Part shown: positions 18,903 to 27,274 of the stretch, in pieces
Layout: every line of letters begins with the position of its first letter
Numbering within the stretch: position 1 is the first letter of the stretch
IMG/VR virus record: IMGVR_UViG_3300030060_004061
Span: 1-32,408 of that record
Source of the DNA: a virus
Strand: one strand, 5' to 3'
Length of the DNA: 32,408 nt
Notes under the pieces: generated by a model
Told to the model about the DNA's origin: nothing
Database searches by the model: none
Seen by the model: only the letters and a program-made list of their open reading frames with translations
Made by a program: the position numbers and the translations under genes

Positions 18903-18953
18903 CATTTTTGCAACACTGTGACAAAACAGCAACAGTGTTACAGCAATGCAACA
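18897..18953 (+). repeat. Three tandem 19-bp repeats upstream of the terminase genes
   Basis: Units at 18897-18915 (CTGTGACATTTTTGCAACA), 18916-18934 (CTGTGACAAAACAGCAACA) and 18935-18953 (GTGTTACAGCAATGCAACA) follow with no gap; TG(T/A)-ACA at the start and GCAACA at the end are kept. An overlapping inverted repeat AACACTGT (18912-18919) / ACAGTGTT (18932-18939) is also present. Candidate terminase pac site, operator or iteron set. Confidence 0.75.
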
Positions 18954-19049
18954 GGGTACCGGGGGGGTCTAATTAAACCGATGCACCCTGTGCGTGCGGG
19001 GCCGTCGTTATGTGTGTTAAATGACCCCTACACACTCACAGAGAGGACC

Positions 19050-19430
19050 ATGACCAAAATAACCAAAACCAGAACAGACGAAATCATTGCGCTCTTATCC
19101 GATGGTCATAGCCTGGTGCATGCTTGCAAGAAGACAGGCATATCCAGAACGGGGCTATACAAGCGTATGGGGGCTGATGAGGAGCTGCGGGGCGCTATCT
19201 ACTCTGCACGTGCTCAAAGCGCTGAGAAGGCTTTAGACGAGCTTGACGGCATGTATTTGAATGCACTCGAGGGGCGCAGGCGCTACGACCCCAACATCCT
19301 CCGGGACTATGCGCAACACGTGCGCTGGAAAGCAAAGACATCTATGCCGGAGCAATACGGTGAGCACAAGAGTAGGGCTGGCGTCGAGGTTAGTGACGGC
19401 ACAGTGCGCATCTTGTGGGAGACTGACTAA
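19050..19430 (+). CDS. terS: Small terminase subunit
   Basis: The start is ATG 19050 after an AGAGGA site; a longer frame from 18918 would run through the repeats and is rejected. The 126-aa protein begins with a helix-turn-helix (about residues 17-40, GHSLVHACKKTGISRTGLYK) like many DNA-binding small terminases, followed by helices for oligomer formation and HVRWKAKTSMPEQYGEH. It would recognise the packaging site and load the large subunit, whose gene overlaps its stop (TAATG). The repeats at 18897-18953 lie directly upstream. Confidence 0.85.
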   Translation: MTKITKTRTDEIIALLSDGHSLVHACKKTGISRTGLYKRMGADEELRGAIYSARAQSAEKALDELDGMYLNALEGRRRYDPNILRDYAQHVRWKAKTSMPEQYGEHKSRAGVEVSDGTVRILWETD

Positions 19431-20716
19431 TGGACGTTAAGATTCCCTATAAGCCCCGTCCCTTGCAAAAGGAAATGCACAAGGAGTTAAAAAGATGGAA
19501 TGTGCTAGTGATGCACCGCCGCTTCGGCAAGACGGTGTGGGCAGTGAATCAGCTAATCAAGACGACGCTGACTTGCCCGTTGCCACGACCGAGGACGGCT
19601 TTTGTAGCTCCTACCTTTGCCCAGGCGAAGCGAATAGCGTGGGACTACGTCAAGTTCTACGCGGGGGTCATCCCTGGCGTTCAGTTCAACGAGACAGAAC
19701 TACGAGCTGACTTTCCTAACGGCGGCAGACTTATGCTGCTGTCTGCTGAAAACCCGGACGCCCTTCGTGGCATCTATCTTGATGAGTGTGTCTTTGACGA
19801 GTTTGGCATGCAGAACCCAAGGGTATGGGGGGAGGTTGTGCGCCCGGCGCTATCTGACAGGCAGGGCTCGGCATGTTTCTTGGGCACCCCGGCAGGCCAC
19901 AACCATTTTTTTGATTTGCTTGAGACAGCCAAAGGCCAGATTGCCGAAAAGAGCGATGACTGGTATTTTAAGATTTGCAAGGCCAGTGAGACAGGGATTG
20001 TAAAAGAAGGAGAGCTTGAGGCTGCACAGGCACAGATGACGCCGGAGCAGTACGAGCAAGAATACGAGTGTTCCTTCACAGCGGCAATCATTGGCGCATA
20101 CTACGGTAAGTTACTGACCGATGCTGACGACAGCGGCAGAATAAGCCGGGTGCCATATGACCCTGCCTATCCCGTGCATACAGCTTGGGACTTGGGTATC
20201 AACGACGCAACAGCCATCTGGTTTGCGCAAGTGTTCCGTGGGGGCGCAATTCATGTTATTGATTATTACGAGAGTTCTGGGGTTGGTCTCGACCATTATG
20301 CAGATATACTCTCAAAGAAAGACTATCATTACGGTGACCACCTCGCTCCTCACGATGTTGAAGTCAGGGAACTGGGGTCAGGCAAAAGCAGAGTGGAGAC
20401 GGCTTATTCGCTCGGAATCAAATTCAGAGTCGTCCCCAAAATGAAGGTAGCAGATGGCATCAACGCTGCGCGTATGTTAATACCTAAATGTTACTTTGAC
20501 AGAGACAGGTGCGGCGACGGCATTGAAATGCTTCGCCAATACAGGCAAGAGTGGGATGACAGGAGAAAAATTTTCAGAGACCATCCGCGGCATGATTACA
20601 CGTCTCATGCAGCCGATGCTTTCCGGTATCTTGCTGTTGGCCTGGAAAATCGCGCAAACTTCCAACGACCTGCACAGCAAGTTGCACAGATGGAATACAA
20701 CCCTTTCACGCTATAG
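19430..20716 (+). CDS. terL: Large terminase subunit (packaging ATPase and nuclease)
   Basis: This 428-aa protein has all expected parts. The ATPase has a Walker A-like HRRFGKT (29-35), a Walker B IYLDECVFDEFG with Asp123-Glu124, and a coupling motif GTPAG (152-156). The C-terminal RNase-H-type nuclease shows TAWDLGINDATAIWF with Asp254, HDVE with Asp309, and HAADAFRYL with Asp396. It is compact compared with many terminases but complete. It pumps DNA into the prohead and cuts the concatemer. The start overlaps the TerS stop. Confidence 0.95.
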   Translation: MDVKIPYKPRPLQKEMHKELKRWNVLVMHRRFGKTVWAVNQLIKTTLTCPLPRPRTAFVAPTFAQAKRIAWDYVKFYAGVIPGVQFNETELRADFPNGGRLMLLSAENPDALRGIYLDECVFDEFGMQNPRVWGEVVRPALSDRQGSACFLGTPAGHNHFFDLLETAKGQIAEKSDDWYFKICKASETGIVKEGELEAAQAQMTPEQYEQEYECSFTAAIIGAYYGKLLTDADDSGRISRVPYDPAYPVHTAWDLGINDATAIWFAQVFRGGAIHVIDYYESSGVGLDHYADILSKKDYHYGDHLAPHDVEVRELGSGKSRVETAYSLGIKFRVVPKMKVADGINAARMLIPKCYFDRDRCGDGIEMLRQYRQEWDDRRKIFRDHPRHDYTSHAADAFRYLAVGLENRANFQRPAQQVAQMEYNPFTL

Positions 20717-20725
20717 GATTAAAAA

Positions 20726-21304
20726 ATGAGTGAGAGTGTAGGCGTAAGCCCCGGACCTAGTGGCCGAGAGCCAGCTAAGCAAGCAACCGGCAACACGGCC
20801 AAAGTCTTAGCCAAACAAAGAGAATCAGCAATCGCGGAGATTAGTGCCCGCGACAAAGATACCATGATGCCCAGCACGCTTGGCGCATTAGGTAGCCAGG
20901 TCAGGAAAAACATCATTTCTGCGTTGGAACGTGGGGGGCGACCTGTGCAGGTAAGGTCAAGGTCAGGCAAGTTAATTACTGTCGGTGCCCTTGAGGGCGA
21001 CGGCACTTATACAGGTCGCAGCCAATACCGGGACATTGCAAGGGAAGCACCAGGTGGGGGCACCATTATGACCTCGGCAATGGAGGGCTTACAGCGCCAA
21101 CAGCAAGAAGAAAAAGCGCTGGGCGATGACGAGCGCGCGCCGAAACCCGAGATTGAACCTCCTTCCCCAGAAGAAATACCTAAAGGCTTTGAATATGACG
21201 CGGCGACTAACGAGCTTGTTGAAACGTCTACCGGCCGCCGTACTCGTTTTCAGCGCCGCCGTGGCGGCTCCCTTGTGGAAGGCGGAGGCGTACTCTATGG
21301 ATAA
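20726..21304 (+). CDS. Unknown protein of the head region
   Basis: This 192-aa protein starts 9 bp after the terminase stop. It has a Ser/Pro/Lys-rich start, a basic middle (RGGRPVQVRSRSGKLITVGA, then GDGTYTGRSQYRDIARE) and an acidic Pro-rich linker (residues about 130-160) before a Gly-rich end. It overlaps the next gene by 8 bp. No family recognised. Its position between terminase and portal suggests a head or packaging accessory. Confidence 0.65.
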   Translation: MSESVGVSPGPSGREPAKQATGNTAKVLAKQRESAIAEISARDKDTMMPSTLGALGSQVRKNIISALERGGRPVQVRSRSGKLITVGALEGDGTYTGRSQYRDIAREAPGGGTIMTSAMEGLQRQQQEEKALGDDERAPKPEIEPPSPEEIPKGFEYDAATNELVETSTGRRTRFQRRRGGSLVEGGGVLYG

Positions 21305-22337
21305 TGATGAGCTTGAAGCAATCCTCGATTTAGTTGAAAAACTTGAAAGAAGCGACGGGCGAGTCTCTCGAACCGTTGTCAATCCTGACAAGGGAACTGC
21401 TGGTAGTTACCACATAAGCCGAAACAAAGCTCTTGATGTTATCGACTTTAAACATGTTTTGCCTGAAAATTTACAGCAGCAGATAGCTTGGGCCGAAGGG
21501 CTGTTAAAACAAACTAGGCGCACTCGACTTCCAATTATATCTATAAGCGGTGGGGTCGAAGGGTATCAAAACCCTGAAGTAATGAAAGAGCAAGTCCCGA
21601 CATTCGCCCTCCGAAATCATGTTATAGCCAACCCAGAAGACGAGAAGAATCTTGCTAAAGCCGTGATTCTTGTGAATAACGACAAGTTGGGCAAAAGATA
21701 CGAGCGCGACGTTAAAGGAAAAAAGGTGACTTATGAAGCCGTAGACACGTCCAAACTTACAACCCGGCAAAGAAAATTTCTTGCAACTTATTTGTACAAT
21801 TCAGACGTAAACCAGCCCCTCTTAAGAAGAAACCTAAATCACTTGATTCGAATACAGAACGGTCCGGCGGCTGGTAAACAATTTATCAATCCGGCAATGA
21901 ACGCCGTGATTGGCCAAATGGATGCTGTCAAGGCGGGTGGGGAAGTACTGCCTGGGTTAGTAAACCGTGTTGCACGTTTGCAGGATGGGTTTGGTGGCAT
22001 TGATGGAACCAATTACAACTTTAATTCAGGCAATAGTGGCGATGCGGAAAACTTGATTAACACTCGAAGACAGCTAAGTTTGGTTGGTTATGAGGAATTG
22101 CAACCTTGGTACAATATGATGCGTATGCTTCCGCCACCGGCCTTGTTAGCGGCCGAGACAGCCGAAGTAGCAGCAGAGGCAAAGCCGGCCGAAGTAGCAG
22201 CAGAGGCCGCGGCAGCACCGGGCGACGGCACCTTCGTCAACCGTGACCAAGTGAACGCCATGGTAAAATTTCTTTATGGTAAGGTCGACACCGTGTCAGA
22301 CGCAGTGAACCCACGGCAGTCCTTGTTAGAACAATAG
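21297..22337 (+). CDS. Unknown protein of the head region (346 aa)
   Basis: The start is ATG 21297, eight bases after GGAGG and inside the end of the previous gene; a longer frame from 21126 overlaps that gene entirely. The product has an acidic helix at the start, then a mixed central region (RLPIISISGGVEGYQNPEVM) and a C-terminal Ala/Glu/Pro-rich linker with the repeated AEVAAEA before a last short domain. No known fold is seen. It lies between terminase and portal, so a virion or packaging role is likely. Confidence 0.7.
   Translation: MDNDELEAILDLVEKLERSDGRVSRTVVNPDKGTAGSYHISRNKALDVIDFKHVLPENLQQQIAWAEGLLKQTRRTRLPIISISGGVEGYQNPEVMKEQVPTFALRNHVIANPEDEKNLAKAVILVNNDKLGKRYERDVKGKKVTYEAVDTSKLTTRQRKFLATYLYNSDVNQPLLRRNLNHLIRIQNGPAAGKQFINPAMNAVIGQMDAVKAGGEVLPGLVNRVARLQDGFGGIDGTNYNFNSGNSGDAENLINTRRQLSLVGYEELQPWYNMMRMLPPPALLAAETAEVAAEAKPAEVAAEAAAAPGDGTFVNRDQVNAMVKFLYGKVDTVSDAVNPRQSLLEQ
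22161..22207 (+). repeat. 27-bp in-frame direct repeat
   Basis: GCCGAAGTAGCAGCAGAGGC occurs at 22161-22180 and again, identical, at 22188-22207, spaced 27 bp (nine codons). It encodes two copies of AEVAAEA within a flexible linker. The exact DNA identity suggests a recent slippage duplication. Confidence 0.85.
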
Positions 22338-22347
22338 GAGAATAGAT

Positions 22348-22557
22348 GTGAGTTTTCTTACACCCGCTGCACCACCACCACCGCCCCCTCCGCCTCCACC
22401 GCCCCCGGAGCCTGACTTTGGTCGCGCCCGTGCTTTGGCTGAAGAGGCCCAATTACAAGCCGGTGCCCGTCGCAGAGGCCGGGGTGCTACAATTGTTGCT
22501 GGTGCTCTTGGTGATACGACAGAAGTCAAAACCGGCACACCGACATTGATGGGTTAG
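22348..22557 (+). CDS. Proline-rich small protein before the portal gene
   Basis: GTG 22348 follows TAGGAG. The 69-aa product has a run of 12 prolines near the start (SFLTPAAPPPP...), then EPDFGRARALAEEAQLQ and RGRGATIVAGALGDT. The final block RGRGATIVAG-LGDTT is a pattern I recall from small podovirus proteins encoded next to the portal. Its function is not established. The poly-Pro stretch may be a rigid spacer. Confidence 0.75.
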   Translation: MSFLTPAAPPPPPPPPPPPPEPDFGRARALAEEAQLQAGARRRGRGATIVAGALGDTTEVKTGTPTLMG

Positions 22558-22559
22558 TC

Positions 22560-24146
22560 ATGGCTAAAGCATTAGACCACGTTAGACGTTTCGAGCACCT
22601 TAAAACACGGCGAGACACCTGGGACACTCACTACCAGGAGCTTGCCGATTACATGTTGCCGCGCAAGGCAGACATCGTAAAGAAGCGTTCTCGCGGCGAA
22701 AAACGCATGGAGCTGATATACGACGGCACTGCGTTACAAGCCATTGATTTAATGGCAGCTTTTCTGCACGGTATGCTCACCAGCGGGGCCTCTCCTTGGT
22801 TCCACCTTGATGTAAAAGACGACGCTATCAACCGGGATGATGATGTGCGCGAATGGCTACAGGATAGCAGCATGCGCATGATGCAAGCGTTCCAGCGCTC
22901 TAACTTTGAGACAGAAGTGCATGAGGCGTATGTGGACCTGGTTGTGTTTGGCACGGCCTGTATGTTCTGCGAAATGTCAGACAAAACTTTGCGGTTTAGC
23001 ACCCGCCATATTGGCGAATATTATGTGCAAGAAGACCAGCACGGGATGGTTGATACGGTTTACCGGCTCTACAAAATGACAGCAAATCAAGCTATTGAAA
23101 GATTTGGTGTGGAAAATGTCGGTGACTTTATACGCAAGCGTGCAGAAAAGAACGGCGACGAAGAGGTCGAGATACTGCACGGGGTTATGCCCCGCCGCGA
23201 CAGGGATGTAACCCGTCCCGATAACTTAAACATGCGGTTTATGTCTGTGTATGTGTGCATGCAGACTAAGATGGTAATTAGCGAGGGTGGTTTCGAGGGG
23301 CTGCCTTACGTGGTGCCGCGCTTCCTAAAAGCTACCGGGGAAGTAATGGGTCGCAGTCCTGCGATGACAGCGCTGCCTGACGTTAAGATGTTGAATCTTA
23401 TGTCAAAAACCATTATCCAGGCGGCTCAAAAGCAAATTGACCCGCCACTGTTAGTGCCCGATGACGGGTTTCTTTTGCCAATCCGCACACAGCCAGGCGG
23501 CCTAAACTTTTTCCGCTCGGGTTCGCGTGAGACAATCACACCTCTGAATACTGGGGCAAATATCCCGATTGGTTTAAGCATGGAAGACCAGCGTCGTGCG
23601 TCTATACGACAAGCATTTTACGTGGACCAGATACTGACTGCTGGCTCCCCACAGATGACCGCGACAGAAGTTATTCAAAGGCAGGAAGAGCGTATGCGCG
23701 TTATTGGGCCTGTTCTTGGCAGGCTTATGAACGAGATGCTGCGCCCACTAATTGACCGTGTGTTCTCGCTTATGCTGCGCAACAACATGCTCGCTCCCGC
23801 CCCTGAGGTTCTCCAAGGCCGTGACATCGACATTGAATACGTTTCACCGCTGGCACGGGCGCAAAAATCTAGCAGCCTAAACAATACTATGCGGGCTCTT
23901 GAGATTCTGTTGCCTTTGGCTCAGAGCCTGCCGGTAGGCGACCACATTGACCCTGACGGACTTGTGCGCCATGTAACAGATGCCCTGGGGGTTCCGAAGT
24001 CCACACTACGGTCACAACGCGAGATTGATGAAACCCGTGAGGCACGCGCACAGGCAGAAGCCGAACAGGTTCAGCGCCAGCGTGACCAAGAAGATGTTTA
24101 CACAACAGCACAGGCCGCACAGGCTGTGAGGATGGTGCAACAGTGA
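22560..24146 (+). CDS. Portal (head-to-tail connector) protein
   Basis: This 528-aa protein has the usual length and layout of podovirus portals (head-to-tail connecting protein, PF12236 type). Visible features are DTHYQELADYMLPRKADIV near the start, LMAAFLHGMLTSGASPWFHL about residues 62-85, and the C-terminal QRQEERMRVIGPVLGRLMNE typical of the wing/crown helices, followed by an Ala/Gln-rich tail. Twelve copies would form the DNA channel at the head vertex and bind the terminase. The stop overlaps the next GTG start. Confidence 0.95.
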   Translation: MAKALDHVRRFEHLKTRRDTWDTHYQELADYMLPRKADIVKKRSRGEKRMELIYDGTALQAIDLMAAFLHGMLTSGASPWFHLDVKDDAINRDDDVREWLQDSSMRMMQAFQRSNFETEVHEAYVDLVVFGTACMFCEMSDKTLRFSTRHIGEYYVQEDQHGMVDTVYRLYKMTANQAIERFGVENVGDFIRKRAEKNGDEEVEILHGVMPRRDRDVTRPDNLNMRFMSVYVCMQTKMVISEGGFEGLPYVVPRFLKATGEVMGRSPAMTALPDVKMLNLMSKTIIQAAQKQIDPPLLVPDDGFLLPIRTQPGGLNFFRSGSRETITPLNTGANIPIGLSMEDQRRASIRQAFYVDQILTAGSPQMTATEVIQRQEERMRVIGPVLGRLMNEMLRPLIDRVFSLMLRNNMLAPAPEVLQGRDIDIEYVSPLARAQKSSSLNNTMRALEILLPLAQSLPVGDHIDPDGLVRHVTDALGVPKSTLRSQREIDETREARAQAEAEQVQRQRDQEDVYTTAQAAQAVRMVQQ

Positions 24147-24364
24147 ATGACGATGAAAAGCTCAAAGCAATTGAAAAGCTAAAGTCTATGTACCGCGAAT
24201 CATTTAAGAGCGAGAACGGGCAAAAAGTTTTGTTTGACCTTGAGGCCCGCTGCAACTTGCGCAGCATTAGCTATGTGGCAGGCGACCCAAATGCCACGGC
24301 GTTTGAGGAGGGTAAGAGGGCCGTTATCCTCCACATTCACAACATGATAATTGAGGAGTCATAA
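24143..24364 (+). CDS. Bbp19-like small head-region protein
   Basis: The start is GTG 24143, overlapping the portal stop. The 73-aa product (MYRESFKSENGQKVLFDLEA, later FEEGKRAVILHIHNMI) matches the pattern of the Bbp19 family described from Bordetella phage BPP-1 (F-s-eG-kVL-dL ... F-eG-R-v-l-I). It is usually found between portal and scaffold. Biochemical role unknown. The stop overlaps the scaffold start region. Confidence 0.75.
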   Translation: MNDDEKLKAIEKLKSMYRESFKSENGQKVLFDLEARCNLRSISYVAGDPNATAFEEGKRAVILHIHNMIIEES

Positions 24365-25206
24365 TGTCAGAAGAAGCAGTCGAACAGGTAGCCCAGCCTG
24401 AGGGCACTATGCTGGAAACCCCAGCAGAAGTGGCAGAAGGCGGGTCTGGTAACGATTTCTTGTCAACCATACCGGAGGACTTGAGAGAGCACCCCAGCCT
24501 CTCCCCTATCAAGGATGTGGGCAATCTTGCCCGCTCATATGTAAACGCCCAACGCCTCATTGGCGCTGATAAGGTGCCACTACCCGTAAACCCAACAGAT
24601 GAGGATTTGGATAACATCTACAGCAAGCTAGGCCGCCCTGACAGTGCCGACGGATACGAAATTGCTGTTGACGGAAATATTGTCACAGAGGATGTAGCCA
24701 AATCTTACTCTGACGTAGCGCATAAGCTGCGCCTTACGCCTGACCAAGCAAGCGGGGTGATAGAGTATTACCGTTCTATGGTCCAGGAAACGGGCAGCAT
24801 GAGTGAGGCGGCAGAGACTCAACAGCGCAATGATACAGAAATGTCGTTGCGCAAGGAGTGGGGTGATGAGTTTGATGCCCGCATTGAAGATGCTGGTAAC
24901 ATTGCGAAACAATTTGGTGGCAACGGAATATTGGACATGCGCCTATCCGATGGGACTAAGGTGGGTAACCACCCTGATTTCATTAAGGCATTTGCAAATA
25001 TGGCAGAGTTCAGGCAAAGTGTCACAAGTGAAGACACAGTTTCTGATGCGTCGATTTCTAACGTAGCTACCCGTCAGGCAGCGCAACAAGAGATTGACGC
25101 AATTATGAACGACAAGTCACACGCTTATTGGGACAGAAAGAATCTGTCTGGCAGGCAGCGTGCGATTGAAAGAATGCAAGAGCTGATGGAAGTCGTACAT
25201 GGGTGA
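24364..25206 (+). CDS. Scaffolding (capsid assembly) protein
   Basis: This 280-aa acidic protein is mostly helical, with an N-terminal low-complexity part, then NLARSYVNAQRLIGADKVPL and VNPTDEDLDNIYSKLGRPD, and a C-terminal helix of the kind that binds capsid protein (KNLSGRQRAIERMQELM). The motif SYVNAQKLIG plus L-RPDSADGYE is familiar from phage scaffold and capsid-assembly proteins. It directs prohead formation and is lost from the mature head. It overlaps the next gene by 8 bp. Confidence 0.85.
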   Translation: MSEEAVEQVAQPEGTMLETPAEVAEGGSGNDFLSTIPEDLREHPSLSPIKDVGNLARSYVNAQRLIGADKVPLPVNPTDEDLDNIYSKLGRPDSADGYEIAVDGNIVTEDVAKSYSDVAHKLRLTPDQASGVIEYYRSMVQETGSMSEAAETQQRNDTEMSLRKEWGDEFDARIEDAGNIAKQFGGNGILDMRLSDGTKVGNHPDFIKAFANMAEFRQSVTSEDTVSDASISNVATRQAAQQEIDAIMNDKSHAYWDRKNLSGRQRAIERMQELMEVVHG

Positions 25207-25426
25207 CGGCGATACTGACATCAGGCTCGAGTGTTTAAGGCTTGCGCTTGAGTTTGGTACTCAGCGCGAGGTAACTAATCCGGCCCACCTAGCAGACAGA
25301 TATTATGGGTGGGTCACGCAGGGTAGCGGCAACAGCCGTCCTGTTGGCAGTCGGGAAGACGACAGCCCCAAGGAGGCTAAAAAACCTAGAAGTGTCCGCA
25401 AGGGTAGCACATCGCAATTAGTGTAA
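25199..25426 (+). CDS. Small conserved protein before the capsid gene
   Basis: This 75-aa product begins MGDGDTDIRLECLRLALEFG and has DRYYGWV before a basic Ser/Lys-rich tail. The ATG overlaps the scaffold end by 8 bp. Similar short proteins (an IRLECL-LA helix) occur at this position in related phages as I recall. Function unknown; it may assist capsid assembly. Confidence 0.65.
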   Translation: MGDGDTDIRLECLRLALEFGTQREVTNPAHLADRYYGWVTQGSGNSRPVGSREDDSPKEAKKPRSVRKGSTSQLV

Positions 25427-25456
25427 GTGCCAACTGTGTAGAAAGAGGAGACAACC

Positions 25457-26353
25457 ATGTCTACACAAGTCAATACGGCATTTGTGCAACAGTATTCTGC
25501 AAATGTGCAGATGCTCTCACAGCAGATGGGTTCCCGTCTGCGTGACGCGGTGAGCATTGAGAATGTTGTTGGGCAACATGCTTTCATAGACCAAATCGGC
25601 AAAGCAACTGCCGTGAAGCGCACGACACGCCACGGGGATACTCCACAAATGGACACCCCGCATTCCAGGCGTCGTCTTTCGCTTGATTCCTACGAGTATG
25701 CAGACCTGGTTGATGACCAGGACAAAGTCCGCATGCTTATCGACCCGACTTCCTCCTATGCCCGTGCCGCTGCTGCTGCAATGGGACGCGCGATGGATGA
25801 GGTTATTATCTCGGCTGCAACCGGCGCTGCTACCACAAACGGTGGTGTAGAGAGCGGTGGCGTAGCCAGCTCGACTGTCAGTCTTGACGCGACCAACAAT
25901 TCCGTTGGTTCTTCTTCCTCAAACGACGGCCTGACTATTGCCAAGTTGCGTGAAGCAAAGCGTAAGATTGACCTTAACGATGTTGACCCGTCGATTCCGC
26001 GTTACATCGCTGTTGGCCCGAAGCAGATTGAAGACCTGCTCGGAACAACCGAAGTAACATCAAGCGACTTCAACACCATTAAGGCTTTGGTACAGGGCGA
26101 CGTGGATACCTTCATGGGCTTCCGCTTCATTATGACCAACCTCCTGGCTATTGATAGCAACGACATTCGTAAGTGTTTTGCTTGGGCAGAGGATGGCATC
26201 ACCCTGGGCGTTGGCAAAGACATCATGGCCCGCATTGATGAGCGTGCAGACAAGGGTTACGCAACCCAAGTTTACTACTGCATGGACATCGGCGCGGTTC
26301 GTATGGAAGAAGCCAAGGTCTGCCAAATCTTTTGTGATGAAACCCCAGACTAA
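25457..26353 (+). CDS. Major capsid protein
   Basis: This 298-aa protein starts seven bases after GAGGAG, one of the best ribosome sites in the block, as expected for an abundant protein. It has the opening FVQQYSANVQMLSQQMGSRL, then LDSYEYADLVDDQDKVRMLI and the C-terminal DKGYATQVYYCMDIGAVRME. This pattern matches the Phage_capsid_2 type (BPP-1 Bbp17-like) of HK97-fold capsids. The insertion of Gly/Ser/Thr at about 125-160 may be a surface loop. Confidence 0.9.
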   Translation: MSTQVNTAFVQQYSANVQMLSQQMGSRLRDAVSIENVVGQHAFIDQIGKATAVKRTTRHGDTPQMDTPHSRRRLSLDSYEYADLVDDQDKVRMLIDPTSSYARAAAAAMGRAMDEVIISAATGAATTNGGVESGGVASSTVSLDATNNSVGSSSSNDGLTIAKLREAKRKIDLNDVDPSIPRYIAVGPKQIEDLLGTTEVTSSDFNTIKALVQGDVDTFMGFRFIMTNLLAIDSNDIRKCFAWAEDGITLGVGKDIMARIDERADKGYATQVYYCMDIGAVRMEEAKVCQIFCDETPD

Positions 26354-26366
26354 GAGGAACTGAGAG

Positions 26367-26870
26367 ATGGCTAACGTAAATACCACTCTGGTAACCAACT
26401 TTGAGTCCTCGCCACACATCGCAAGCCCTGCACATCAACTGCATGGCGCAAAGCGTGTGGCTATGGGAACCATTGCTTTGGTAGCCGGTGACCTTTCTGC
26501 AAGCGATACTGTTATGCTTGCGCCAATACCAACCAACGCTTCTGTAACCAGTATCAAGCTGTTTAACGATGACCTTGATAGCGGTACTACCAACACCTGT
26601 GATGTTGGCTTGTACTCTGCTGACGGCAACGTGACAGCGGTTGATGATGATGCGTATGCTTCTGCAATCACTGACCTGCGTGGCGCTGTTACGACAGGCA
26701 CAGAGGTTGCGTTTGAAGCTCGTAACATCAACAAGCTGGGCCAGCAGGTTTGGGAAGATGCCGGTCAGTCTTCTGACCCAGGCGGTTACTACTACGTCGG
26801 GCTCGTGTTCGACGCGGCTGGTGACACTGGCGGCGACCTCTCGTTTATTATCGAGTACGTCGTTAACTAA
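26367..26870 (+). CDS. Capsid decoration-type protein
   Basis: This 167-aa protein starts 13 bp after the capsid stop with a GAGGA site. It is beta-rich and acidic (KRVAMGTIALVAGDLSASDT, LFNDDLDSGTTNTCDVGLYS), a composition typical of head decoration proteins following the capsid gene. It resembles in position the BPP-1 Bbp16 protein. It could stabilise or cover the capsid lattice. The role is inferred from place and composition. Confidence 0.75.
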   Translation: MANVNTTLVTNFESSPHIASPAHQLHGAKRVAMGTIALVAGDLSASDTVMLAPIPTNASVTSIKLFNDDLDSGTTNTCDVGLYSADGNVTAVDDDAYASAITDLRGAVTTGTEVAFEARNINKLGQQVWEDAGQSSDPGGYYYVGLVFDAAGDTGGDLSFIIEYVVN

Positions 26871-26873
26871 TGC

Positions 26874-26899
26874 AGAGGGGGCGGGTAACCGCCCCTTCT
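26874..26899 (+). terminator. GUAA-loop hairpin after the capsid genes
   Basis: An 11-bp stem (26874-26884 with 26889-26899, one G-U pair) closes on GTAA, a stable GNRA-type tetraloop. It begins 4 bp after the decoration stop. Only a weak T-run follows. It may be a partial terminator or a 3' stabiliser keeping capsid mRNA abundant, and it overlaps the leader of the next gene. Confidence 0.65.
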
Positions 26900-26923
26900 C
26901 ACTCTTGCTCGGGAGAACGGGCG

Positions 26924-27274
26924 GTGGAGTTCAATAGAGATTTTAGATATGACCTTAAAGTGGGTCAGATGGCCGAAAGCTGGCTGGCTGACCTGTTCCA
27001 AAACCGAACTATTGAAATAAAAAGGGATTTCAAGGCTTCACGAACCGGTAGGGTGTTTGTGGAGTTTTTTTCTAGGGGGAAGCCATCGGGCATCTCCGTT
27101 ACAGAAGCAGATTTTTGGGCGTTTATCATTGACAACGAAACTGTGATATTATTGCCCCGAGAGCGCCTCAAAGCGATGGTGGAGACGGCGAAGCACGAAG
27201 GCAAGGTCTGGGAGGGCGGCGACTCTAATACCAGCCGGGGCGTTTTGATAGAGTTAGAAAGGTTAGTGAGCTAA
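26924..27274 (+). CDS. Small PD-(D/E)XK-nuclease-like protein
   Basis: The start is GTG 26924 after GGGAG; a longer reading from 26870 would run through the hairpin. The 116-aa product has AESWLADLFQNRTIEIKRDF (Glu31-x-Lys33), then RVFVEFFSRGKPSGISVTEA with Glu47, and a hydrophobic strand/helix end. The order E, EIK-D, VE-x-x-x-RGKPSG is the pattern I associate with small phage PD-(D/E)XK-fold proteins. It sits in the head/tail region, so it may trim DNA during packaging or be a structural relative without activity. Confidence 0.6.
   Translation: MEFNRDFRYDLKVGQMAESWLADLFQNRTIEIKRDFKASRTGRVFVEFFSRGKPSGISVTEADFWAFIIDNETVILLPRERLKAMVETAKHEGKVWEGGDSNTSRGVLIELERLVS

Noticed and set aside
22381-22538. 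Leftward Gly-rich frame opposite the proline-rich gene
   Set aside because: The poly-Gly is simply the complement of the poly-Pro codons of the 22348-22557 gene.
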